Assembly: GCA_038087015.1 (NCBI GenBank)
Contig: JASBNA010000004.1
Coordinates: 1,302,001 to 1,366,000 of the forward strand
Source of the DNA: Cerrena zonata
Lineage: Eukaryota > Basidiomycota > Agaricomycetes > Polyporales > Cerrenaceae
Length of the DNA stretch: 64,000 bases
Direction: 5' to 3'
The notes below the pieces were generated by a model. That model was not told the origin of the DNA and made no database searches. It was given only the letters and a program-made list of their open reading frames with translations. The position numbers and the translations under genes were made by a program. Below, piece after piece: positions 29,765 through 40,595 of the stretch (position 1 is the stretch's first letter; every line of letters begins with the position of its first letter).

Positions 29765-29809
29765 ACGCGTACTAATGAGTGTCACGTGGGGCGCGACGCG
29801 TCGACGCGT
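29765..29809 (+). promoter_or_regulatory. Cluster of three MCB boxes (ACGCGT) upstream of CDC6
   Basis: Perfect ACGCGT words occur at 29765-29770, 29796-29801 and 29804-29809, that is 140-184 bp before the CDC6 start. Two near-matches (ACGCGA at about 29707, GGCGCGTGAC at about 29719) lie next to them. MCB boxes are the binding sites of MBF-type factors that turn on G1/S genes in yeasts, and cdc18/CDC6 is a classical target. Binding here is inferred. Confidence 0.65.
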
Positions 29810-29866
29810 TTAATGAGAAATCGGAGTCTGAAAGCGTGGAAACTCCGACGACCATTTTAAGGTCAA

Positions 29867-29935
29867 ATGCGCCGACTCATTAGCCTTGCTCACCACCTCG
29901 ACCATCCTCCACGCCTGTCTGTGTCCTCTTTCTGA
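29867..29935 (+). other. Possible uORF in the CDC6 leader
   Basis: An ATG at 29867 opens a 22-codon frame ending in TGA at 29933-29935, 13 bases before the CDC6 ATG. Whether it lies in the transcript is unknown. Confidence 0.3.
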
Positions 29936-29948
29936 GTATAAGTACACT

Positions 29949-32062
29949 ATGCAGACTCGCGCCTCAACCCGTAGCTCCGTCCTGGGCAAGCGACACGCTG
30001 ATTGCAGTCCTCAGTGTGACGTAGCGACCGAGGATGGCAGTTCTCAACTATATTCACCTCTTACCCCTGAGGCTTCCCCCAACCCCAAACGTATTAAAAC
30101 ATCGCAAAGCGAGGTCGATGATGGCTCTAATAAGGAGAATATTCCCCCACTAAAGGGACAGGTCATTACTTCCTCACCGTCGCGAACGCGTTCCTTAAGG
30201 CGGACGAACACCGAGGCATCTATTTCGTCTACACGTTCAAGTAAGTCTCTTGAAACTATGAACTAGGAAGAAATCGTATCTGATTCTAACGTACGTTACC
30301 CAGCTCCTCGTAGACATGCTTCGATGTCGAATCTCAATGGGAACCCGCGGACACCCGCCACGGCGCTTTTGCACATGACCCTAATTACTCCGCCTTCAAC
30401 GCCTTCCTCACTTCAGTCTGTCTCTGCCAAGGCCCGTGCATTGCTTAGACCAACTTCCAACAGTTCTTCTGCTATTGCTGGACGCGAAAAGGAACGGGAT
30501 GAAATTCGCAGCTTCCTCCTACCTTTCCTACAAGACTCTGAGGCCGCTGATGGCCGATATCCCGTACTGTACATCTCAGGTTCACCCGGAACCGGCAAAA
30601 CAGCTCTTGTTAACGAAGTGTTGTGTACTTTGACCACTGAGCTTGCTGATGCTTCTGCTGCCGTTGTTCCTATTAATTGCATGGCCCTGGCCAACGTGGA
30701 TGCACTGTTTGCTACACTCGTGGAAAGACTTCAGGTCCAGAATGGCAAGTCAAAAACGAACAAGGCGGTTGGTGTAAACAGGGACACATCTCGTCAAACA
30801 CTCGAGCGTCTGCTTCGCGAACGCAATTCAAAATGGTATCTCGTTCGTCTTATCACCTAAGTTTGTACCCTTACCTTCTCTGTTCTAGCCTTCTCTTCTT
30901 AGACGAACTTGACCACATCGGATCATCAACGCAGGCCCTGGCGGAGCTCTTCTCGTTGATTGATTCTCATTCTTCCTTCATTCGCTTAATTGGTATTGCC
31001 AATACCCATACCCTAACCTCTTCGTCTTCCAACACCTTGTCTGCTCTTACTACTGAGCATGTCAAGACCCTTCATTTCCAACCTTACACCTCCGCACAAC
31101 TCCTCTCTATTCTCAACACTAGGCTAGAACCTCTCTTCAAATCGGAAGTCATTGCCAAGTCCGAGGACCCGAAGAAATTCCTACCTCCCCCAATGCTCAA
31201 CCTTCTATCGAAGAAGATTGCCTCACAGACCGGTGATGTACGTGCGCTGTTTGAAGTATTAAGGGGCGCGATTGATATTGCGATCAACGCGGGTTCATCT
31301 GCATTGGACGCACCGACCCCTCCTGTCACTCCTGCACATGTCTTGGACGCTCTTAAAGCATATGCTCCAGCAGCTAAGGTATCTCGTGCGGTTGCACAGT
31401 CCGAGCCTAATGTGAAAGCTGTCGATAACGAAACCACCATGAAGATCCGTAACCTCGGTCTTCAATCTCGCGTTGTCCTCCTTGCTCTTCTTTTAGCAAG
31501 CAAGCGTCTTGCACATGGTCTGCCTTTACTAGGCCCTGTGAGCTCACCTTCCACTCCACGCACTCCCTCCAAGCGATCCGCTCGGTTCACCAGCGCGTCG
31601 ACTACCATGGACGTGAGCCAACTCCACACCTATTATTCTGCCATTGTCTCTCGCTCCGAGGGTGGTCTTTTTACGCCCGTCTCTAGGAGCGAGTTTGGCG
31701 ATCTTATGGGTATGCTTGAAACAGTTGGCTTGGTCACTCTCACGTCACGCGCCGGGGGTAAATCGCCTACAACTCCTGGCAAGTCGGGGAGGAAGTTGCA
31801 AAGGTCAATGTCCTCTTCGTTCAATTTGGGCAGTGGGGGAAACCAGGAAGTGAGACTTTCGGACAATGTTAGGATGGAGGAAGTTGTTAGGGGACTCGGT
31901 ATCAATGAGGAAAAGGTTGGGGAAGGCGAAGATGATGTGAGGAAAGAGGAGGTAAAGGCGATTTGGAAGAAGGAACAGGCGAAAATTTTGAAAGAAGCGA
32001 AGGTTGTCGCTGCCAAAGTCTCAGCGACCGCTGAGATGTTTGCAGAGGCGATTGAAGATTAA
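29949..32062 (+). CDS. CDC6: CDC6, AAA+ replication licensing factor
   Basis: Cdc6 binds the origin recognition complex in G1 and loads the MCM helicase. Introns 30241-30303 and 30836-30888 give 665 residues in frame. The N-terminus is disordered with S/TP cyclin-dependent kinase sites (SPLTPEASPNPKR) and basic stretches; a KENIPP element near residue 60 matches the KEN-box degron. The AAA+ domain begins at AGREKERDEI, with Walker A GSPGTGKTAL (about 30580), sensor regions and Walker B LLFLDELDHIG across the second intron. Sensor 1 is GIANTHTL, and arginine-containing LLSKKIASQTGDVRALFEVLRGA (core TGDVRALFEVLRGA) is sensor 2. The C-terminal winged helix (YYSAIVSRSEGGLFTPVSRSEF, core) is present. 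There is no BAH domain, which argues against Orc1. Start ATG 29949. Confidence 0.93.
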
Positions 32063-33024
32063 GTCGCAGGCTTTGCACTACATTCCGCGGTTACTGGTCT
32101 CATCCCTACCTTCTCCTTCGACGCCCCTCGTCCTCCACAGTCCTCATGGTTACTCGTTCGCATCCGCCCATGTTACGTGGTCTTGTTTAAGGCTCCTAAG
32201 TATTATGCCGACTCAAAAGGCGAAGATTCCCCTAGTTCCCGTTCCCGTCTCTTGTTTGTTTCGTCCTCTATGCACTCTCGTATCATTTGCTCTGCTCATC
32301 TCTGTCATCATCACTATGCATGCTCATCTCCATTGTCTCTTTTTTCTCTATCCTCATCCTGACATTTCTTTACCCCGCTCCCATCATCGTCGTCATCAAT
32401 CATCGTCATTTATTCCTATCAATTCATTGTCGTATATCCGTCGCCTCCCTCCATTGTTCCAATCGTCGTTGTACCGTTCCATCATCCATCATCGTTTTGT
32501 AGCATTTCTCCTCTTTCTCTCTCTCTCTCCCTCTGATACTCGTATATTTCTGTGTTCCAGGCTTCGTTCGTTTTCGCGGTTCGTAGTTGAATAGCGAATC
32601 GTGATATGCATGTGCAGCATGATGTGCCCGTTTATAGGACTAGGTGGTTACGTTTGCTCAAAGTCCAGTAGGTAGATTCCAGAATCCGGATAGGTCTGTT
32701 GATGTAGTTGTCTCCTGTTGTTTCTGTCTGTCTGAAATAAATAAATCCCATATGGGGCTGTAGTGACACTCCTTTAGACTCAGATTCAATCATAGTCTGT
32801 GGCACAGCATCGAGCTTAAATAAGTTCCTCGGCCTACGTCACAATCACTCACTCGTTCACTTGGTCTTCTGGCCCCTATCTAAGCTTCTTCAATATTGGA
32901 CTCATTCTGTGCCTACTTTCCCTCTGTTAAGTCTAGCCCAAGCCAAAGGTACATCCTTGCTCAGCTTGGATATCCAGACATCTCACTTGCGTCAGCACTC
33001 GTAGCTCTCGTTTACCACTTCGAC
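32063..33024. other. CDC6 3' region and F-box promoter
   Basis: Just after the CDC6 stop the sequence is strongly C/T-rich (32100-32580), fitting a 3' UTR. The segment from about 32840 is repeated upstream of the second F-box gene (see the tandem duplication). No gene is supported. Confidence 0.5.
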
Positions 33025-34389
33025 ATGGATACAGAAAATGTATATGACTCGCTCCCAGTCATATCGTCATTCTCAACTGCCCCCTTTGATATATTGGAGG
33101 AGATATTTTTGGCTTGCCCAACACCCCTTGACGAGTTGGATGGGAGTCTGAAGCTAAAGACTTATTTTGGATCTTTTACGGAGCCTCTTCCTGCCTGGGC
33201 ACTTTCTGGTGTCTGTCAACATTGGAGAGACTCTGCACTCTCAATACCAGCCTTATGGTCCACAGTTTTCGTATACGGGAAGACCATGGGGTCAGGTAGG
33301 AGAAGAGAAGGAAATCTAGCTTTTCTGTCTCTACTCCTCGACCGTAGCAAAAACCTACCCCTCACGATCCACATTGACTGCGACGGCTCTAACGAAGATG
33401 TACTAAACATGCTGTCACCACACATTTCCCGTGCTCGAGTACTGTACTTCAACCTCGGTGAAAACCCCGAATCAGGGCTCCGCCACCTTCTATCGGGTTC
33501 AACACATTTCCCATTCCTTCGCTCACTCTCCGCTTTGAATCATACCTATCCAGAACAACAGTTCAGCCCTATCTCTCCTGCATTTCATCATGCACCACTC
33601 CTTGAACGACTGTACACAAAGTCATACTTATACGATGCGCAATGGATGCACAACATCGGGATACCATGGTCTCAAATTCGTCATTTCAAGAGCAGTAGAG
33701 TCAAAGACATCGTTGATTTCTTCAAATCCCTACTGCGCATGCCGAACCTCATACGCCTCGACATAGACAACATAGTATCCTTCCGCCTCCCCTCCGAACC
33801 CGTGCCTTATACTCGACTCGAGCATTTGACCTACATAAAACTTCAGTATGCAACATCCGGCGGAATCTGGCATCACTTACCCCACCTTGAACTCCCGGCC
33901 CTTACGGAGATAGATTTACGGGGAATACCTTCGTTAGCCCCTCTGTGGGGTCTTTTGGAACGATCGAACTGTGCATCTCAGATCTGCGCATTAACTTTAA
34001 GGGGCACGGACTCCAACGACGTCAAAGAGGAAGCTCTCAAGAAGATCATACTCATGACCCCCAATCTTCTCTCCCTCAATCTACTCACTACCTATGGGTC
34101 TTTGCAGGAAGGCCAAGGTCTTAGTCTTATCCGGCTCTTCACTTCCAACCCTGATGCCGGGCACGACGGTTTGCCCACCAGGATAATATTACCCAAGCTC
34201 ACGACGCTTCACATTGAGCAAGGTAATCACATACGGCCATCGGAGATGAAAGACTTTATAGATGCGCTAGTCGCCCGGGAGGTGTTACCCGCTGTAAAAC
34301 GAGCTTCATTTTGTACTAGGGCATGGGGTACCACTGTATACGAAATTTCTGGGGTGCAGGAAGTGAAGGAGACCCATTATCCGAAATAG
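33025..34389 (+). CDS. F-box protein, first of a tandem pair
   Basis: F-box/leucine-rich-type protein, predicted adaptor of an SCF ubiquitin ligase. The F-box is STAPFDILEEIFLACPTP, followed after an insert by ALSGVCQHWRDSALSIPALWS, the pattern of the Agaricomycete F-box-like family. The rest has repeated hydrophobic segments (LPHLELPALTEIDLRGIP and similar) that resemble degenerate leucine-rich repeats. The start is set at the ATG encoding MDTENV because the paralogue starts the same way (MDSENV); the frame is open further upstream but without conserved ATG. Single exon of 454 codons. The substrate is unknown; such families expand by tandem duplication. Confidence 0.8.
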   Translation: MDTENVYDSLPVISSFSTAPFDILEEIFLACPTPLDELDGSLKLKTYFGSFTEPLPAWALSGVCQHWRDSALSIPALWSTVFVYGKTMGSGRRREGNLAFLSLLLDRSKNLPLTIHIDCDGSNEDVLNMLSPHISRARVLYFNLGENPESGLRHLLSGSTHFPFLRSLSALNHTYPEQQFSPISPAFHHAPLLERLYTKSYLYDAQWMHNIGIPWSQIRHFKSSRVKDIVDFFKSLLRMPNLIRLDIDNIVSFRLPSEPVPYTRLEHLTYIKLQYATSGGIWHHLPHLELPALTEIDLRGIPSLAPLWGLLERSNCASQICALTLRGTDSNDVKEEALKKIILMTPNLLSLNLLTTYGSLQEGQGLSLIRLFTSNPDAGHDGLPTRIILPKLTTLHIEQGNHIRPSEMKDFIDALVAREVLPAVKRASFCTRAWGTTVYEISGVQEVKETHYPK

Positions 34390-35007
34390 TGACAGATTCT
34401 GTGTTCCAATACTCATGTCAACGATTATGCTACAATATAACGCCTATTCTTATTCCTTCCCTTTTTTCCGAGTTACATCTAGAACCAACTCCTCGCCTTG
34501 ACATTGTCAATAGCATCTTTTGCTGTCCCCGCCCTCATCTTGTACTTGATTCCAAGCAGCTTGGACTTCTTCGAGACGTCGTATTTGGGAGGCCAGTTAC
34601 GCATCTAGAATAGAACCCATCCGTGGGGCTCTTTGCAAAATTAATGGTGTCGGTTCTCAGGGAAATGATTCATAATGATAGGGATGAGGGCATATCTTCT
34701 ATACTGAAATATCATCCGATAGACGGCTTGCCCAATGAGACTATGCTACTTGCTTAAGGTAGTCGATCCTACCATGTGGTGGCGGTGTCACGACATTCTA
34801 GCCCTGGGCCCTATCAAGGTTTCTGCAGTCGGCCTTGTACTCACTACTACGTACTCATCTTACTTCTACTCATATTGTGCCTATTTCCCGTCTGTTAAGT
34901 CTAGTGCAAGCTAAAGGTACATCCTTCTCTAGCTTTGATGGTATACCGGACTAGACAGCTAACTTGTGTACGTACCCCAGATTGTAACTCCCGTTGACAT
35001 CTTGAGC
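34390..35007. other. Spacer between the tandem F-box genes
   Basis: About 620 bp. It holds the duplicated 3' flank (to about 34500) and the duplicated leader (from about 34810). The leader contains AAAGGTACATCC in both copies, a possible 5' UTR splice donor. Nothing else is seen. Confidence 0.5.
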
Positions 35008-36375
35008 ATGGATTCAGAAAACGTACCTGGATCGCTCCCAGCCATATCGTCATTCTCCAATGCCCCCTTCGATATCTTAGCGGAGATATTTTTGACCTGT
35101 CCGATACCCCTCGACGAACTGGATGGGGATTTGAACTATCGGTGTCATTCCAGATCTTTTACAAAGTGCCTTTCAGCTTGGTCACTTTCTGGTGTCTGTC
35201 AACAGTGGAGAAACGCTGCACTCTCGTTACCAGTGTTATGGTCCACAGCTGTCGTAGACAGGAGAACCATGGGGTCAGGTAGGAGAAGAGAAGGAAATCT
35301 GGCACTTCTGTCTCTACTCCTCGACCGTAGCAAAAATGTACCTCTTACCATCCACCTTGATTGCAACGGTGATGACGAAGATGTACTAAATATGTTGTCC
35401 CCGCATATTTCTCGTGCTAGAGTGCTATACTTCGGGATTAACCTCTATCAAGAGACCAAACTAGGGCTAGCACTCCGCAACTTTCTATCAGGTCCAACAC
35501 ATTTCCCATTTCTCCGCTCACTCTCCCCTTGGATCTATTCACAACACCAATTCAGCTCTTTATTTCCTACATTCGCTCATGCGCCACTTCTCGAACGACT
35601 ACACGTAAAGATGCTCATGGTCCAAGCACAATGGATAGACAACATCGGGATACCCTGGTCTCAAATTCGCTATCACAACAGTGTCGGACTCCTTAAAGAC
35701 ATCAATACTTTTCTCAAATCCCTACTGCTCATGCCGAACCTCATACACCTCGACATAGATGACATATCTTTCCGGTATTATTACCTCAAATCAAAAACCT
35801 TGCCTTATATTCGGCTCGAGTATTTGACCTGTTTAAGACTTCAACATGAAACCACCTGCGAAATTTGGGACCACTTGGCTCAACTCGAACTCCCGGCCCT
35901 TACGGAGATGGATTTACGGGATGTCCCATTGGGACCCGTAAAGAGTCTTTTGGAGCGATCGAAGTGCGGATCTCAGCTCAGTGCATTGACTTTATGGGGT
36001 ACGAGCTCTGGCGAAGGGGGAAGGGAAACCATCAAGGAGATCTTATTCATGACCCCCAACGTCGTCTCCTTCGATCTGCAGTCTATTGCCGATATATTGG
36101 AACAGAGCCGAGATTTTATTCAAGTCTTCACGCCTGACCCCGATGCCGGGCGTGATGGTTTGCCTTCTGGGATTTTGTTCTCGAAGCTCACGACGCTTCA
36201 GATCCAGCATGGTAAGAACGCAAGGTTAGACGTGAAAGATTTCATGGATAGGGTGTTCGCCCGAGAGGTGTTACCTACCGTAAAGCGACTTTCGTTTCCC
36301 AGAGCATGGGGTACCACTGTATATGAAATATCTGGGGTGCATGAAGTGAAAAAGACCTATTATCAAACATGGTGA
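35008..36375 (+). CDS. F-box protein, second of a tandem pair
   Basis: Paralogue of the gene just upstream, in the same orientation, with F-box SNAPFDILAEIFLTCPIP and WSLSGVCQQWRNAALSLPVLWS. The segment GSGRRREGNLALLSLLLDRS is nearly identical in both copies, whereas the C-terminal repeat region has diverged with small insertions and deletions. The frame is intact over 455 codons, so both copies appear functional. Differences concentrate in the presumed substrate-binding half, which fits divergence of targets, but this is inference. Confidence 0.8.
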   Translation: MDSENVPGSLPAISSFSNAPFDILAEIFLTCPIPLDELDGDLNYRCHSRSFTKCLSAWSLSGVCQQWRNAALSLPVLWSTAVVDRRTMGSGRRREGNLALLSLLLDRSKNVPLTIHLDCNGDDEDVLNMLSPHISRARVLYFGINLYQETKLGLALRNFLSGPTHFPFLRSLSPWIYSQHQFSSLFPTFAHAPLLERLHVKMLMVQAQWIDNIGIPWSQIRYHNSVGLLKDINTFLKSLLLMPNLIHLDIDDISFRYYYLKSKTLPYIRLEYLTCLRLQHETTCEIWDHLAQLELPALTEMDLRDVPLGPVKSLLERSKCGSQLSALTLWGTSSGEGGRETIKEILFMTPNVVSFDLQSIADILEQSRDFIQVFTPDPDAGRDGLPSGILFSKLTTLQIQHGKNARLDVKDFMDRVFAREVLPTVKRLSFPRAWGTTVYEISGVHEVKKTYYQTW

Positions 36376-37247
36376 CACATTCTGTGTTCCAATACTTCTG
36401 TCAACGATTATATTACGATATAATGTCAATCTTCAATCCTCCGTCCTTTTTTCGACTTGCATCTAGAACCAATCCCACTTAAAATCATCGATAGTATCTT
36501 TAGCCGCCTCCGCTCTAGTCTTAGAGATCCAATTAGCGGTCGTATGAAAGTTCTAGATTAGGGACCTCAGGAGTAATCTTATGCGCTTCATAAACTGCGA
36601 GTAGATGATACATTAGCAAATGTACCATATGTTCTGGGATCGGGGATGTGCGTACTGACTCCTGAAGTCCTACCAGAGAGCAAGGATATGTGCGAAGGCA
36701 TAATCACGAACATCGACCCACGAGCCCCTTCATGTAGCAAAGAGCGCAGGATTTACTCTAGTCTGTGATGAAATATATAATAACCTTAATGAGACACGTA
36801 CTGGAAATGCCCTCAAGCTCTGCGGTGTGATGTTTTCCTCCAAAGCAGAGTTTTACCAATCCTTAGCAGTGGTGTTTAAAGGGTATGATGCTTGCGAATG
36901 ACGACAGTTGAATGAGAGTGAGAAAACACCCACTGGGAACACGACCGTGCTTTGTATACTGGGCCACTGGTGGAAAAACAAAGATGAGGGAATGGAGGAT
37001 GAATAAAACAGCATTGAATTTGCGTCATAAGCGGGATTCAACAGCAGTGTCGAGGGGAAAGTAGGGTAAGTATGTACAAGTTCAAGCAGAAACACGTACG
37101 TGAGCCAAAAACAAACAGAAAAGAGTACGGTGCATAGAGTAGTACAGCGAGAAGGATAAAGCACAACAACATCCTGAGACAGACCACAAACCGGTATCAT
37201 GACTGCAAGGGGTACTTTGAACTTTAAACTCGCCAACGGGACGCGAC
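36376..37247. other. Convergent 3' region
   Basis: About 870 bp between the second F-box gene and the SAP-domain gene. It holds the duplicated 3' flank to about 36470 and a possible last exon of the SAP gene (see that entry). Open frames here start without ATG or look random. Confidence 0.45.
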
Positions 37248-38184
37248 TTAACTTACAGCGGCAACTTTGGCAGGGCCCATACCGAATCGCTCTGCTCGTT
37301 TTCTTCGCCGTTCGAGTTCTTCGGCGTCGGCTTCTTCTACTGGTGGTGCAGCCCGTTTGTTGTTACGGCCGCTGGGTTTTGTTGGGGCAGTCTTGGTAAC
37401 AGGAGTGGCTGTTGATTCAGGAGCAGGCATGCCAAAACGGGCGGCTCTAGCTGCAAGCTTTTCAGGGTCCTAGTAGGGTAATTAATGATAGATAGGATGA
37501 GGTCAACGCGAGAACATACCACTGTTCTACCTGCTGGCTTCGCCGCTCTTTTTGCAGGTGCAGATTTGGGCTCGACTAACGGGATACCGAAACGTGCTGC
37601 GCGAGCCTTGCGCTTTTCTAGTTCGATATCCTCAGGGGTAGGCCCTGTGGGTGTAGTCGAGCCAGGGGTAGGTTGTGCAGTGACATCTGTTGTTGTTGTC
37701 TGCGAACAATAGGTGTTGGTCAAGGGAATACAAAGACAATGGGAAACGCGCTTACGGTGGAAGTGGCGGGAGTAGGGGCAGAGGTCGCAGGTTGAGGGGT
37801 GATTTTGGCTGGTGTAGGTTCTGGGAGAGTTTCCTCGGTTTGAGATCTGCTGATGAGGTATGTGAGCGCGTGGCAAGAGGACAATGGAGACGCGACATAC
37901 TCGTCTACGGTGGTTACCTGTGGTGGGGTTAGTATATGGGCGGACGGTTGATAAAAGAGACGTACTGATTCTGCAGGTACAGGTTCCGGTTGTTGCGCCG
38001 GCTGGGAGGGTGGAACGGCAACATTGGGTTTGTACTTTGCGTTGTATGTCTCGATGGCCTGCGGTGATGCGAGGATCTTGCTGATGAGGTCTGCTTTGTT
38101 TTGTTTGCCAGAGAGGGAGAGTTTTGCGGTCTGGAGAATGTCCTTGAGCTCGACGACTTTGAGGGCTTTGAGAGAGGCGTCCAT
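37248..38184 (-). CDS. SAP-domain mRNA-export protein, THO1/SARNP-like
   Basis: Residues about 5-40 from the ATG at 38184 form a SAP motif (LKALKVVELKDILQ, LSLSGKQNKADLISKIL), a helix-turn-helix that binds nucleic acid. The C-terminal half has three copies of a short motif, KRKARAARFGIP, KLAARAARFGMP and RRKRAERFGMG, which is the RNA-binding repeat of yeast Tho1 and human SARNP/CIP29. These proteins act with the DEAD-box protein Sub2/UAP56 in mRNA packaging and export. Between lies a Pro/Thr/Ala-rich linker. Several small introns occur (one donor near 37894). The last codons can be read through to TAA at 37248, or spliced (GTAAGT donor at 37256) to a TGA at 37197-37199; the product differs by one residue. 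Divergent from HAP2 over 138 bp. Confidence 0.8.
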
Positions 38185-38322
38185 GGTGGTGTAGAGGAGA
38201 GGAGAGGTGGTAGGCGGGAACTTGGGGTTGGCGCGGGCAGCACGTGACGGGATCATGTTGGAGAAGGAGGGAGGGGAATGCAAGTCTGTGAGTGGACGAC
38301 GAGGATTTGGCCAATCATAGCG
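38185..38322. promoter_or_regulatory. Short bidirectional promoter with CCAAT box
   Basis: Only 138 bp separate the ATGs of the THO1-like gene and HAP2. It contains CCAATCA at 38311-38317, the optimal NF-Y/HAP site, and a CACGTG E-box near 38242. The CCAAT box lies 6 bp before the HAP2 ATG and 127 bp upstream of the THO1-like ATG, so its position suits the latter better. Confidence 0.6.
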
Positions 38323-40024
38323 ATGGACACTGTCGGTCAGCTGTTCTCTGCTGGCTCTTATCACAACTACCGTACGCATAAAACACAAAACATACCACCG
38401 CCCCCGCTAACCCTCGCAGAAACAGAACAATACAACTTTTACCCCCACCATCAGCAACATCCCCCCCAGCACTCCCACTCGCCCTCAAGACACTCCTCGC
38501 CCCACCCGTCGCCCGCACACACACCCATCCCCCCCTCTCCCCATCTTTTCATTCAGCATCCACCCCCCGCAGACGTCCAGCATGACCATCGTGAGCCCGA
38601 ACCGCCCGTCGATCAGATCCAGGACGATCCCCCGCTTGATGAGGAGCCTCTCTACGTCAATGCAAAGCAATACTACCGCATACTCAAGCGTAGGGTAGCC
38701 AGGGCCCGCTTGGAGGAGGTCCACAGGCTGTCTCGCCAGAGAAAAGTACGTCTCGCTTTTAGTCGTTCCCCTAGCGTGTATCTCAAATTGCCCGATAACA
38801 GCCCTATTTGCATGAATCCCGCCACAAACATGCGATGCGTAGACCCAGAGGCCCCGGTGGTCGATTCCTCACCGCTGAAGAGATCGCTGCCCAAAAAGCA
38901 GCCCAGGCGGCAGAGGTAGGCCCTTCTGGCTCACCAAACGGGGATGATGAGGAACTCGACAAGCAATCAGACCCTGACATCGAGATGGCAGCACCCAGTC
39001 CTATCGAGCCCATGTCGACTCCAACTATTCCGTCACCTGTTTTAAAGTCTAAAGAGCTCTCTCTCAAGTCTACAAATGTTGGTGCTCCACTACCGCTCCA
39101 GCCTAGGCCTCAGCCCGCCCAGCAGCAACACCATCCCGTTCCAGTCAAACACACAATCCAGGCGCCTCCCCTTCAGCCTCCTCAAATATCACTTCAGGTT
39201 GCTCAACAACATTCCAGTCCTGGATCTTCGCAGCATCCTCAGAGGTCGCCTCTATCTCCCTCTCACGCAATCTCGCATGCGCATCCGGCTTTGCAACAAC
39301 AGTCTCAGCAGCTTTCGCAGTCAGGTTCGCCCTTGCATCTCCATCCACATTCCCAGATGCAACAACAAGCACAACACCCACAACCGCAACAACACGTGCA
39401 ACCCTCGTACGACCATCGTCTTCCCATGACTCTGCAAGGAAACCCTCTCAATATGGCTTTTCACCCGATGTCACATGCCGACACTCCTCCCATTTCCCCC
39501 GTGTCCAATTCGGGTATGGCGCAGGCTCCAGATAGTCGAATGCATGATGCGCATCCTCATCTTCATCAACATCCTCACCAGCATCCTCACCAACACCCTC
39601 ACCAACAACATCACCAGCACCCTCACCCACATGCTCATCCACACGCCCATCCTCATCCACACCATCGTATCTCTCCGATACCCAATATCGCCACGAGTTC
39701 TCATATGAACACAGATGTCGGTGGATCAGGTCCTGGTAGTCCTATGACACCGAACTCTGCGAGGTCTCCGAGTGCTGCTGCTACCGCTGCGGCTGCAGCT
39801 GCTGTTGGAGGACCTTCTGTGCAGTTGAGACAACCGTATACGCAGATGCATCATGTTCCCCATCCTCATGCGCATGCGAGGCACCATGCGAGCTATGTCA
39901 ACCATGCTGAGAGGTTGTACAGTGAGTCTTCTTCCATTGCTTCTGTTGTTGTTTGGGGATCACTAATTGCCGAATTCCCCCGTTTTTTGACCTAGACTCG
40001 TCTAACATGCCTACTGAGAAGTAA
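38323..40024 (+). CDS. HAP2: HAP2 / NF-YA, CCAAT-binding factor subunit
   Basis: Sequence-specific subunit of the HAP/NF-Y complex that binds CCAAT boxes in the nucleus. Three exons (introns 38746-38801 and 39922-39995) give 523 residues. The core is EEPLYVNAKQYYRILKRRVARARLEE (subunit-association helix, given by NAKQYYRILKRRVARARL), then after intron 1 PYLHESRHKHAMRRPRGPGGRF, the DNA-binding segment; both are complete. Upstream is a Pro/His/Gln-rich region. Downstream is a long Gln/His/Pro-rich tail with runs of HPHQ and HPHAHPH (39550-39665) and an Ala run near 39780, probably an activation domain. Much longer than the core family. The last exon is 29 bases, ending at TAA 40022. Confidence 0.93.
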
Positions 40025-40595
40025 TAGTTTCCTCGGTCAATAAGACATCAAATAAATCATGAATTCCTTGTTTTTCTTTCGGTACAGTATTCGTTTAGTC
40101 GTAGGTCCGAGAAAACAAGACTTATGGACACTTGTTTCCTTACATGTTTCTTACTCTATTATCGTTTTATGTCTGTTTCCCTTCAATCGATCCACTCACA
40201 GGGTACGAGGGCTACCAAAAGTCCATCTAAACCTCACAACATCGCATTCAACATTCAATTTTGTCTTCATCCCTCCTCGCGAACATGATACGATCAGCCG
40301 AGCCCTCTGTTATTTCTTGTTTTTACGCCAGGTCGCCTCTTCACATTTTTTTCCTACGACTAGTCAGGTTATTTCATAGCATAGATCCAGGACTGAAAAT
40401 CCACATAAATCGTCGTTTCTTCTTTTGCTTTCTTTCACTTCACTTTTCCCCTCACTTCTTTTTCTGCTTTCATTCTCGTGCTTTTCACAATCGTGTTATA
40501 TAGTTTTTCAAAATAGACAATTGTGACAAGCGAAACGTATAACTACTAGTGATCAAGAACAAGCACAAAGAAACTAATATATACATTTTGGGGAT
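40025..40595. other. Convergent 3' region
   Basis: About 570 bp, T-rich, between the HAP2 stop and the next minus-strand stop. No supported gene. Confidence 0.5.

Larger units (their letters stand above)
32840..36470 (+). repeat. Tandem duplication of an F-box gene unit
   Basis: Two direct copies, offset by about 1.97 kb. The upstream leaders match (GTGCCTAC at 32909 and GTGCCTAT at 34877, both followed by CTGTTAAGTCTAG), as do the coding regions throughout and the first 100 bp after the stops (TTCTGTGTTCCAATAC and CATCTAGAACCAA in both). Breakpoints are approximate. Confidence 0.85.

Noticed and set aside
36853..37236. 127-codon minus-strand frame after the THO1-like gene
   Set aside because: It overlaps the 3' region of the THO1-like gene and looks like random translation.
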